A stretch of 64,000 nt of DNA from Cyprinodon diabolis (taxonomy: Eukaryota > Chordata > Actinopteri > Cyprinodontiformes > Cyprinodontidae): NCBI GenBank assembly GCA_030533445.1, contig CM060070.1:20774001-20838000 (forward strand). The letters run 5' to 3'. Shown in pieces: positions 54,950 to 64,000 of this stretch. The notes under the pieces are model-generated. The model did not search any database, had not been told where the DNA came from, and saw nothing but the letters and a program-made list of their open reading frames with translations. The position numbers were made by a program, and so were the translations under genes. Numbering within the stretch: the first letter of the stretch is position 1; each line of letters starts with the position of its first letter.

Positions 54950-55515
54950 AATAGATCTGACCCACATGCAGAGAACCACTCAGAGAACCAGGGGAAAAGT
55001 TAAACAGGTTTATTGAGGTAATGAGTACAGGAGTTGGATCTGGAATTCAGTGAACTGGTTAACCGGAACTGGAAGGTGTTTGAGGGGGTTCTTGTTAATC
55101 CTTGACTCCAGTCAGTGTGGGTTTATCTAGAGAGGAGGCAACTCATTGGAGAGAGGACAGGTAGACATTTGTTGGACCCGGACGAGCAATGGAGCGGACT
55201 GTCACTTGGATCCGAAAGGGACTTGAATGGCTCAAGTGGAGGTTTTCTCCTGCTCATTGTGAAATCAGTTAATCCTTCCAGGGGGAGAATGACAGGCATC
55301 CAGTTACACAGGAAGGCTTTTCAAAACTGGCAAACACCCTGGCCTCGAGGTACTGACAGCCCACTGCTCAAATACTCCTCCAGATAATGATCCAATGAGC
55401 CGCAGGTGTGCAGGGAGGCCCAATGAGTACGGGGCACCACCTGGTGGTGGAGAGAAAAAAAACAACACACAAACGACCCAAAAACAGACCACACAAACTG
55501 GATTCCGAACAGCAA
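54950..55515 (-). mobile_element. LTR-like repeat of another family (tentative)
   Basis: GACCCACATGCAGAGAACC, AACAGGTTTATTGAGG (poly(A)-signal-like on the minus strand) and a GC-richer body resemble an LTR read on the minus strand. Boundaries and target duplication were not resolved. Confidence 0.4.
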
Positions 55516-56711
55516 CTCTGATTTGAGATCTTATCTTACTGAACAACATGGCAAAAACTAACGCCTTAATAAGATGTGAAAACTGCAAATATTCTGCCTT
55601 GAGTGAAACATCATGCAAATCTCTAAAACAGTGGTGTTCAAATTAAGTCATAAGGGATGCCACGTGTTGAAATTGCATTTCAAAAAAGAAAAACAGGAAC
55701 AACTGTTAAAAGCTAAGCTGAGCTAAAAGGAACAAGTAACTAGCAGCTTTCTTCCTTACAACAATGTGGTACTATTATAAAATAACACTTTTTTAGACAA
55801 CTTTTGACATGTTTCTAACTATAATTTACATGCTAAGCGTTTTGCGGTGGTGCCACTCCCTCTCTCTCACCCTTAGTACCACCTATGCACAACTGAAATT
55901 AATTAATTATTATTTAATAATGTATTTATTTATCATTATTAGTTATTAGTATGCTCTATAATGTTTTTAAAAAGAAAGGTTTGTTGTCTGTATGGTCCAT
56001 TCATTGTAATTTCCACAACAACCAATAATTTCCACCACACCGTGTAATTTCCACCACACCAATTAAAAAAAAATAAATTGTTGCAAGATTCTAATCACTC
56101 TTTAAAACCTTCTTTATAACTTAAGAGGTAGTAGTAAGAGGAAGTATTTACACCTTGAAATGTATCTTGCGATTCCAGTGCTATATCTCAGGTTGTGGCA
56201 AACTAAGATTCACGTCTTTTCCTCATCAATTTAATTTACCTAATCTATAAATTTATGTGTTTAACAATAAAGGCATAAACAGTTAAAACTATATATGAAA
56301 TTGTTCTTCCAGTGAAAAACATTATGTGTATCATAGTATTTTAGAATAAATGACAAATATTTATATGTGATGGAAATTACATTTGTGCCAGCCGAGTTGG
56401 GAAATCTGTTAAAAAACACCAATTTGTCTTAAAAAATCAGTCTCTATGAATCTTCAAACTAGACTAGTTATGCTAACTGATTACATTGTGAGAACTTATA
56501 TTTTATTATACTTTTTCTCTTAAAGAATCACCCTCACATACTTGGATTATGTTAAACTGAACTTTCAATTTTCACCACTGTTCGGTGCCAAGTATCATTT
56601 CCTCTGATCACGGAGACGCTGGCTTGCTTGGACTCGCAATGAATCCTGGGATAACCAAGGATAGCGAGGATACACCAGACCCGTCCTTCAAAACGGGCAA
56701 AAAGAAGGACG
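55516..56711 (+). other. interior of the 4.7-kb TIR element, no gene seen
   Basis: AT-rich, with TTTCCACCACACC repeated near 56028-56062. No transposase or other gene was recognised. Confidence 0.4.
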
Positions 56712-58219
56712 CTATGGGAGAATTATCCTGCCATAATGCAAGAGCACACAATTTCAATTTGAGAACAGAATTTCATCTTCTTGCACTCAAAACTTATGAT
56801 GCTCACACTCAAAACATGCGCTCTCTCTCAAATATTTTCTCTTCTCTCTCAAATCTTTGTTTCTTCTCTCAGATCTAATGCCTCTTGCAAAGATATTTTC
56901 TCCTCTTCACTTGCCTCCTTCTCTTCGCGCACAAACCGCGCTCTGCTCAAGTCTCGGTTACGCTCGCAAACTCAGAGACTCTGCTTGCGGATTTTTTTTG
57001 CTCTCTCTCAGATTGGATCGGATCGTCGCCTAGCAACCTTTCCAGCCAATAGAGTGACAGCCTCGGAAAGGGTGCGCTTGTCTAACTCTACTGAGTGTGC
57101 CTGTGATACACCTTACCGACAATAAATTGGCTTTTTGATTTAAGAACTATTAAAATAAGAAGCTGAAAAACAACAACAATCACGAACATAAAAAAAGGAA
57201 ATAATAAAGGGCGATTCAAGAATCACCAATGAAAAGTCACTTAGTTACTGCTGGAGGCAGAATTAGCATCTGCCCTGACTAGCAAACTTTTTTTTTTTTT
57301 TTTTTCTGACGAGCAACTCTGAGGCGGGAGTTTTTTGTTCACATCACGTCACGTCTGAAAATGGATAGCTTTTAAATTAAAAAGCCATTTTATTGTCGGT
57401 AAGGTTTATCACAGGCACACTCAGTAGAGTTGGACAAGCGCACCCTTTCCGAGGCTGTCACTCTATTGGCTGGAAAGGTTGCTAGGCGACGATCCGATCC
57501 AATCTGAGAGAGAGCAAAAAAAATCCGCAAGCAGAGCCTCTGGGTTTGCAAGCGTAACCGAGACTCGAGCAGAGCGCGGTTTGTGCGTGAAGAGAAGGAG
57601 GCAAGCAAGAGGAGGAAATATCTGGCCGTGGCTGGGTGGATGTGCTCTCTTCATCCTCTGGCATGGGAGCTGCCTTGGAGCTCGTCTGCCTGGCTGTGTG
57701 TTTCCTGGACGGGGCCGCCTTTTACAGCTGCTTTTTGTATCTCTGCTTCTGTCTCCTTGAACCCCAGTCGGCCTTGGCAGATGGCCGCTCACACTGAGCC
57801 TGGTTCTGCTGGAGGTTTCTTCCTGTTAAAAGGGAGTTTTTCCTCTCCACTGTCGCTACAAGCATGCTTAGTGTGAGGGATTGTATTTGAGTCAATGAGT
57901 CAATGCAATCAACTGGTTTTCCTTAGATAGAAAACTTTGTATCAATTTGACTGTATGATCTGGTTGAACTGTAAAGTGCCTTGAGATGACATGTGTTGTG
58001 AATCTGGCGCTATATAAATAAACTGAATTGAATTGAATCTGTGCAAGAAGCATTAAATCTGAGAGAAGAAACAAAGATTTGAGAGAGAAGAGAAAATATT
58101 TGAGAGAGAGCGCATGTTTTGAGTGTGAGCATTATAAGTTTTGAGTGCAAGAAGATGAAATTCTTTTCTCAAATTGAAATTATGTGCTCTTGCATTATGG
58201 CAGGATAATTCTCCCATAG
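56712..58219. mobile_element. foldback element with about 430-bp arms
   Basis: CTATGGGAGAATTATCC at the left is mirrored at the right, and both flanks are GACG (56708-56711, 58220-58223). The inverted arms span about 56712-57145 and 57368-58219; the right arm is longer because it holds a 414-bp insertion. The arms carry the same 70-codon frame on opposite strands but no known domain. Confidence 0.85.
57624..58037 (+). mobile_element. LINE/SINE tail inserted in the right foldback arm
   Basis: Interrupts the right arm exactly where the left arm is continuous (AAATATCT before, TCTGTGCAAG after). It has CAGATGGCCGCTCACACTGA, GGTTTCTTCCTGTTAAAAGG and ends CTATATAAATAAACTGAATT then GAATTGAA, the common fish (GAATT)n tail. 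Confidence 0.85.
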
Positions 58220-58619
58220 GACGCATTTAAAGGCCGCATAACGAGGAGTCTTGGAATACGATCAAACCTCTGCGTCGCGCTATGACGTAATCGTCCTTTG
58301 AATCTGGCCTTCGGAGGATGCATCCAATGAATTCGAACAGAGCCTATTGCCAAACAGAACAAAGGATGGAGTAATCAACTAATTGGGAGCAGTTGTGGAT
58401 AGAAGGATCTAGAAAGTACTGTAGCTAGGGAAAGGACTGATACAAGGGGGCAACAGAGAGTAAACAAGAAATACATAAGAACTCAAATACAACCATAAAA
58501 GAACTAGAATAACACAAAATGGAAATTAAACCAATGACCCAGAAAACACAGAATGACATAAATCAAAGTGTAACTAAAAACTCAAAAAGAAAACTTAAAC
58601 AGAACCAAAAATTGTTACT

Positions 58620-59591
58620 GAATTATTTTTGTTGTTTCAAACTAGCACCTAACTATTTGGACATTTTCCTGGTCTTTTTTCTGGTTTCATCATTGCAACT
58701 TATTGCTGTTTACTCCCAGGAAAAGCTTTTCATATTAGAATGGTTGGTCCGTTTTTAACAAGGAGTTACTTTTGGATTTTGTTGATCAAAACCAATCAGC
58801 CTAAACCAAACATGACTATTTGTATCAGACAATTTGATAATCAGATAATCTGATAGCAATGTGACCTTTAACATGGGGCCTCGCTGTTTAAACCCATTAA
58901 AAATCCGCTTTTGTTAAAAGGTGAAAAAAGTAAGTCCCAAAATTTTGCCAGTATTTTTAGATTCAGTTTAGGTAAAGAAGAGTGTTTTGTTTGAATGACT
59001 AAAGACAGAAGAGAATTTCTCCTGAAACCTCAACCTGAAACAACACGTCAAGGTTGAAAGATCTCCTGAGCGTGTATTTACTTGTTCAAGCCTTGCAAAA
59101 TTTTTTGGGTGACAAAATATGAATGTGAGGCCTGGCAGGTTGTGGGAGTGTGTTTGTTGGCAGTAAATGTGTAGGTTGCATTCCAAAGCAGTTAGACAGT
59201 CGATTGGCAGTTTTGACAGGAAGAAGAAGCAGAACTGTTTTTCCTGTTATTGCAAAATGTGACAGAACTGACACATGTACATAACTGCATGAGGTGCCCC
59301 CAGGGACATAAATCAGAATTAACTTCCATACACAAAAAAGACAGGCCAATACCTCCTGCTGCTCTGGGATTCTTGCAAGCGCTAAGATTGAAAAAATCTA
59401 ACAAACATTCACTTCTTTAAATTGTTTTATCTCAACTAATTTCATTAATATCAAATCTGACTCTATTTTATAAGAAACCTGGTTAAAAGCGGTGGATAAT
59501 CTTCAAATTTTGAGATTTTTGGTGGATTCTATCTTGGCCTGCTTCACCTGCTAAAGCCTGGGGATTTCCTTGCAGAGAATCTCAGCACATC
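58620..59591 (+). other. intergenic up to the LINE, no gene seen
   Basis: No gene recognised; 59430-59591 is probably the 5' UTR of the LINE. Confidence 0.35.
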
Positions 59592-60240
59592 ATGCCACCC
59601 AAGAAGGACCAAAGCAGCAACCAAAGTAATGGAGAGGAGTAGATGTCGCTCTCACAGGTACTTCATCTAATGGGTCAACAATGGGATCTGTTCATGCAAC
59701 TTCTGCAGCAGCAAGAAAGCAATTTCAAAAGTGTTGTGGAATTACTTGTGAACAATGTGAACATTGACAAATTGACCAGGGAGACACAGGAACAGAGAAG
59801 CAGCCTGCTTGTGCTGAAACTAAAGCAATGCAGGAGAAATTGGCTGAATGACTGAAAAAGCAAACTACTTGGAAAGTCACACAAGGAGGAATAACCTTGT
59901 TGTGGATGGCATTCCTAAAACCCAGATTGAAAGCATGAAGGAGACCGAAGACATGTGTGTGATCAATAAGAAGCTTCACCTGGACAGTAGTCAGATGTGG
60001 ATTGAACGTGTACACAGAACTGAGAATCCAACTGGTTATTCTGGAAAGAGACCTAGGCCTATTATGGTCAAATTCCTCAGATACAAAGATAAAATGGATG
60101 TACTGGGAAAGGCTAAGAAGCTGAAAGGCACCAAAATTTACGTGAATGAGGACTACACCGAAGCTGTCATGCAAAAGCGGAGGGAACTCATTCGAGCCAT
60201 AAAAGCTGCTAGAGAAAGAGCGGACATCGCCTACATTTGA
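59592..60240 (+). pseudogene. LINE ORF1 remnant (coiled coil plus RRM-like part)
   Basis: Starts MPPKKDQSSNQSNGEE then TAG. It continues in frame as a Gln/Leu-rich coiled-coil-like segment, shifts frame near 59850, and ends with ESHTRRNNLVVDGIP and an RRM-like/C-terminal basic part (YKDKMDVLGKAKKLKG). Such ORF1 proteins bind LINE RNA. One stop and one frameshift make it inactive. Confidence 0.75.
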
Positions 60241-60479
60241 CATGACAAGCTTATTGTTCATCCCCCTTTCCAAAAGTACAAGGATCAGAAAAGCACCAAC
60301 GGCCAGGATCGGGAGTTAGAGACTAGTTCTCTGGCTTCCTGAACTTTGTGCTCATATAGGCTGGACTGAACTACATTTCCTTTTCTCAAGCTTTTTTTAT
60401 TTATTTATTCTTTGATGGACAGTAGGCTCAATGATGATACTCATCTCCTCCCTGTCTCAAAGGGTCTTGTTATGGCACA

Positions 60480-61285
60480 TCTGAATTTTTGCAGCATCAG
60501 AAATAAGGTACAGTATATGAACTTAATTATCTGATTAAAGGAAACACCATTCATATCTTGGCCATATCAGAAACCCACCTGGATGCTAATGTTCTTGACA
60601 CAGAGATTTCCATAGATGGCTACAGGAATAGGATAGGAATAAGCATGGGGGTGGCATAGTATTGTATATCACAAATAATTTTCCAGCAAAACTGTGTTCC
60701 GAGTTTATCTCAGATTAGAATCTTTATGGGTCAAAGTGCATCTTCCTCACCTTAAGCCTGTGCTGATTGGATGCTGCTATAGACCTCCTGGGTCTGATAT
60801 GCAATACCTGAATGATGTTTGTGTGTTAATTGACAGAGTTGCGGATGTGAATTGTGATATTTTTTTACTTGGGGATATGAACATAGACTGGTTTGCAAAT
60901 AAATGTCAAATGAAACAAAATATGGTATCATTAATTAATGCTTGTAACCTGTCTCAGATGATCTCTCAACCAACCAGAATTTTTACGAACAGTGCTGACC
61001 ATACTTCTGCCACCTGCATTGACAACATTTATACAAATATTCCTGAATGCTGTACTAAACCAATTTCTTGTTATGTGGGTTTTAGCGACCATAATATTAT
61101 GGCAATTACCAGAAAAACAAAAATTCCTAAATTTAAGATCAATATGATTCATAAAAGGATTTTTAAGAAATTAATTCCTGAAAATTTTTTGGCTGATGTT
61201 GATGATGTTGACTGGACTGATGTGTATGTTGCTGAAGAGCCTGAGGCCTCCTTAGATATCTATCTATTATGGAAAGATTTATGAA
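60480..61285 (+). pseudogene. LINE ORF2 endonuclease remnant
   Basis: Upstream of 60694 the frame is broken (HLDANVLDTEI-like AP-endonuclease start). From 60694 it runs open for 196 codons with IGCCYRPPGS, LLGDMNIDW and GFSDHNIMAI, the conserved Asp/Asn and SDHN motifs of APE-type endonucleases. Confidence 0.8.
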
Positions 61286-61289
61286 GATT

Positions 61290-62237
61290 GTGGATACAGT
61301 AAACATGCCCCTATGAGAAAATGTATTGTAAAAATGAGACCAGCTCCATGGTTGAATGAGACTCTTAAAAGTCTCATGAAGGAAAGAGATGAGGCCAAAT
61401 ATGTACTGTAAATTGAGAAACCAGGTTACGAAACTGAATAGATCAATGAAAAAAGAATATTTTATGCAAAGAATAAATGCTGCAAGAGCTCTGGAAAACC
61501 CTTAACCAAATAATGGGTAGAAAAACAACTGGCAGGGCTTCTTTTGTTGAATCAGATGGCATATTTCTGACAAAACCATAGGATATAGCAAATTATTTCA
61601 ATGATTTTTTTATAAATAGGTTCAATGGACTAAGGCAGAATTTGGCTGATACAGACTATGATTATCTAAAACTTATAAAAAATAATGTGATATTAGACAA
61701 GTGTTGCAGTTTTCAGTTTGATACTGTCGATAAGGGAGAGATAAGGAATTTGTTGAAGTCCCTCCTTGACCACAGCTCAGTGGGTACTGACATGCTGGAC
61801 AGTAAAGTACTTAGTCTGGCAGCTGACTATGCTTATGGTCTGATAGGTCATATATTAAATGCATGCTTAATGAAAGGTGTTTTTCCCACTATCTGGAAAG
61901 AAGGTAAAATTATTCCCTTACCCAAAGATGGCAGACAAGCACTCACTGGCAAGAACAGCAGACATATCTCTATTCCCCCACTTCTTAGTAAACTGATGGA
62001 GAGAATAGTCCATTTAAAAATACAGGAATACTTTGACTGTAATGGTGTGAATAGAGATTTCCAACATGCTAACTGACATAACTATTCCACTTGTTCCGCC
62101 CTTACAGCAATGACAGATGACTGGCTTAAAGAAATAGATAATTCTAAGACGACTGGTGCAGTATTGCTTGATTTCAGCGTGGCATTTGATGTCATAGATC
62201 ATGATTTACTCATTAGTGAATTAGAATGTTATGGATT
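61290..62237 (+). pseudogene. LINE ORF2, N-terminal part of reverse transcriptase
   Basis: The open part 61642-62076 has SVGTDMLDSKVL, GVFPTIWKEGKIIPLPKDG and a degraded NYRPIS motif (NSRHISIPPLLSKLMERI). Further right, in another frame, VLLDFSVAFDVIDHDLL marks RT domain A. Frameshifts separate the segments. Confidence 0.8.
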
Positions 62238-62948
62238 GTGAGGGACCGAGCCAGCTAAGCATGAGGACACAGTGGTGATTTTCAAGAAACTGGGTTTTAT
62301 TTCCCCAAAGTAACAATAATCCAAACAAAGATTTCAGGGCCCTTAAAAGAGGTCAAATGAAGAGACTAACTGAGGGCAAAAATATCAAGTTCAAACATAT
62401 CAAACCTCAAACTAACTGAACAAACAAAAACTGACCTGACACACAGCAAACAAAGGGGACTTAAATACTGGCTGATCAGACCAGACTGACACACCGAGGA
62501 AGAGAGAGAACATCTATACCAATCTAACAAAAATGAACTAAACAGCTCGCTTAAGGATTAAACTTAAATGACAATCATTAAACAAATTAACAAAATGAAC
62601 AAATCACAAAAGTAAGAAGAAGAAATTATGCAACATATTTAAAATGTTGAGTCCATGGTCTTCCCCCATAGTGGAACACCAGATGGTACCACCCAATCAG
62701 TCCATGATTATGTCAGCCACATTCTCCCAGTTGATGGCACTCCCATTACACCAGAGAAGAAAGCACAAAATATATTAAGCATTTAACAAAATTAAATATA
62801 CAAAAGTTAACCAAATGTGCATGCTACAATTGGAACTAAAGTCTTCAATATTGTCAAAATAAACAAACCAATATATATTTATGCTACTGTGATTTAAAAT
62901 TTATGAAAAAGTGATTGTGTGTGGGGTTACTGACCATGTGACCATCAA
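62238..62948. mobile_element. 711-bp insertion in the LINE, LTR-like
   Basis: ATGGATT occurs on both sides (62231-62237, 62949-62955) and removal rejoins the RT frame as YGFSPTAIKF. The interior has no coding. CTGACCTGACACACAGCAAA and GGGGACTTAAATACTGGCTG resemble 50355-50410, so both may derive from one LTR-like family. Confidence 0.7.
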
Positions 62949-62956
62949 ATGGATTT

Positions 62957-63954
62957 AGTCCAACCGCCATCAAATTTATGAAGAGTTATCTAACAAGTAG
63001 GATGCAATGGGTTTATTACTCTGGCAGTTGGTCTCACTCCAGGGTCTTGGATTGTGGGGTCCCACAAGGGAGCTGTCTGGAACCACACTTATATGGCATC
63101 TTCACAAATGATTTACCATCAGTTTTGTGTAAAGCGACTGTACAAATGTATGCTGATGATTCCACACATTATTATGCTGCAAAAACTGTCAGTGAACTGG
63201 ACAATGTTTTGTCAGCTCAGTTAGATTTGGTTTTTGATTGGATAAAACAAAGTAAAACCAAATCAATTATTTTGGGATCAAGTCATAAACTGTCATCTAC
63301 ACCAAAGATGAGTTTGAACTTGTCTGGGGAACCTATAGAACAGGTAGATAAAGTAAAATTATTGGGCATAATAATCTGTAATCAGCTGTCATGGGCAGAA
63401 CACATCGATACCATAGTGAGGAAGAAGGGTTGTGCTATCTCAATGGTGAGGATATGTCTTTCTTAAGTCCCTTACAAATATTGTGGAGCAGGTGGCTAAA
63501 TCGTTCATTTTATGTCAACTGGGTTATTGTGCACCTGTATGGTCCTCTGCATCTAAGGGTCAACTAGAGAAATTACAAGCTATTCAGAACAGAGCTGCCA
63601 GGTTGTTTTTACGTTGTTCCATAAGAACAAACACCATCAGTATGCACCATCAACTTTCCTGGTGAATGGTAGAGTACAGACTGCCTTGCAAAACAACAAA
63701 ACTTTTTAGAAACACTGTCTTTTCTTTCCAACCTGTTTTCTTATATAACCAAATTGTCAGATGTGATCAGGTTCATTCTTATGAGACAAGATCAACTAAT
63801 GTTGGTCAGATAATGTTGCCATTAATTTCCGTAAAGAGAACAGTTATTTATCATGCCATCAGTTTTTGGAATAATTGCTCACTAAATATACGTGAACTAA
63901 ATAGTAAAGTATCTTTTAATTATTACTTGAGAATGCACTATTTAAATTTGTGAG
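62957..63954 (+). pseudogene. LINE ORF2, C-terminal part of reverse transcriptase
   Basis: Frame 62978-63466 contains DCGVPQGSCLEPHLY (RT domain B) and the catalytic YADD at 63149-63160, then KLLGIIICNQLSW. After one stop, frames at 63483 and 63666 continue with VWSSASKGQLEKLQAIQNRA and YETRSTNV, the usual C-terminal tail. Stops at 63464-63466 and 63663-63665 break it. Confidence 0.85.
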
Positions 63955-64000
63955 TTGTGAATTTGTCAGGAAATGTGGACAGATGGACCCAGTATTCAAG

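Larger units (their letters stand above)
53626..58344. mobile_element. 4.7-kb TIR element inserted in the LTR-like repeat
   Basis: GGCTGCGTTGGAATTTACGG at the left is mirrored at the right (rc GGCTCTGTTCGAATTCATTG), and both continue with GCATCCTCCGAAGGCCAG-like sequence, for about 40 bp. TAT is present on both sides (53623-53625, 58345-58347), suggesting a 3-bp duplication. No transposase was recognised, so it is probably non-autonomous. It hosts further insertions. Confidence 0.7.
53409..58612 (-). mobile_element. LTR-like repeat copy 5, split by a 4.7-kb insertion
   Basis: The left half (53409-53625) shares GAGGACCCAA, AACATCAGGG and CAGGGAGAG with copies 1-4; the right half (58345-58612) shares AATTGGGAGCAG, GGGGCAACAGAGAG and AATTAAACCA. 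The split falls in the TATA-box region seen intact in copies 1 and 4. Outer ends are diverged, so boundaries are approximate. Confidence 0.6.
59592..63954 (+). mobile_element. L2/CR1-like LINE, decayed, 3' end at or beyond the window edge
   Basis: An ORF1 remnant, then an endonuclease-RT ORF2 remnant in the correct order on the + strand, interrupted by stops, frameshifts and a 711-bp insertion. Motifs fit the Jockey-superfamily L2/CR1 group; the exact family needs a search. Confidence 0.85.

Noticed and set aside
56585..57792. Matching frames of about 70-114 codons on both strands
   Set aside because: Shared inverted arms of the second foldback element; Ser/Arg-rich composition from TCTC/GAGA bias.
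59725..60273. 182-codon minus frame
   Set aside because: Antisense shadow of the LINE ORF1 remnant.
1..64000. CRISPR array, operon or phage-type system
   Set aside because: Repeats are transposons and microsatellites without regular spacers, and genes have spliceosomal introns; the DNA is vertebrate nuclear.

Overview
The window looks like teleost fish nuclear DNA, most likely a spiny-rayed (percomorph) species. It has GT-AG introns, AT-rich introns and intergenic DNA, and many fish-type repeats: Tc1-like and hAT-like DNA transposons, an L2-like LINE, an RTE/Rex3-like tail with a TGGA repeat, tRNA-derived SINE sequence and solo-LTR-like repeats. There are no operons, ribosome binding sites, CRISPR arrays or other prokaryotic features. 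I ran no searches; family names come from motifs and remembered homologues.

One conventional host gene fills the left two thirds. It is dnajc6 (auxilin), on the + strand, with 17 coding exons from 803 to 41156. All junction phases agree, giving 897 residues from the first visible Met to the stop. The order is a short N-terminus, an inactive-looking PTEN-like phosphatase module, a C2 region, a long Pro/Ser-rich clathrin/AP2-binding linker and a C-terminal J-domain with HPD. The first exon codes the last two bases of a split codon, so a short upstream coding exon probably lies outside the window. Downstream sequence to about 45.8 kb is probably a long 3' UTR.

The most notable object is an intact 428-codon retroviral envelope-derived gene on the opposite strand (36083-37369). 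It lies in the last dnajc6 intron, between the exon ending with HPD-K and the terminal exon. It keeps a signal peptide, Cys-rich surface part, furin-like site, CX6CC motif and transmembrane anchor. I see no gag, pol or paired LTRs. This agrees with what I remember of percomORF, an old captured env gene in an intron of a conserved gene in spiny-rayed fishes. A plausible 5' noncoding exon and 111-bp intron lie just upstream of it.

The rest is mostly mobile DNA. Dated by TIR identity or target-site duplications are: a near-pristine 1.6-kb Tc1-like transposon with an intact DD34E transposase (6078-7689); a broken Tc1-like copy (47185-48402); hAT-like elements at 5018, 12238, 19453, 33042 and 37840, the last holding a GC-rich retroposed segment; a TTAA-flanked foldback at 31321-32231; at least four solo-LTR-like copies of one family; a nested stack at 53.4-58.6 kb; and a decayed L2-like LINE with ORF1 and ORF2 remnants at the right end, itself split by a 711-bp insertion. 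A 281-bp intron segment is repeated without visible change 2.4 kb away and is flanked there by 109-bp direct repeats, which suggests templated repair.
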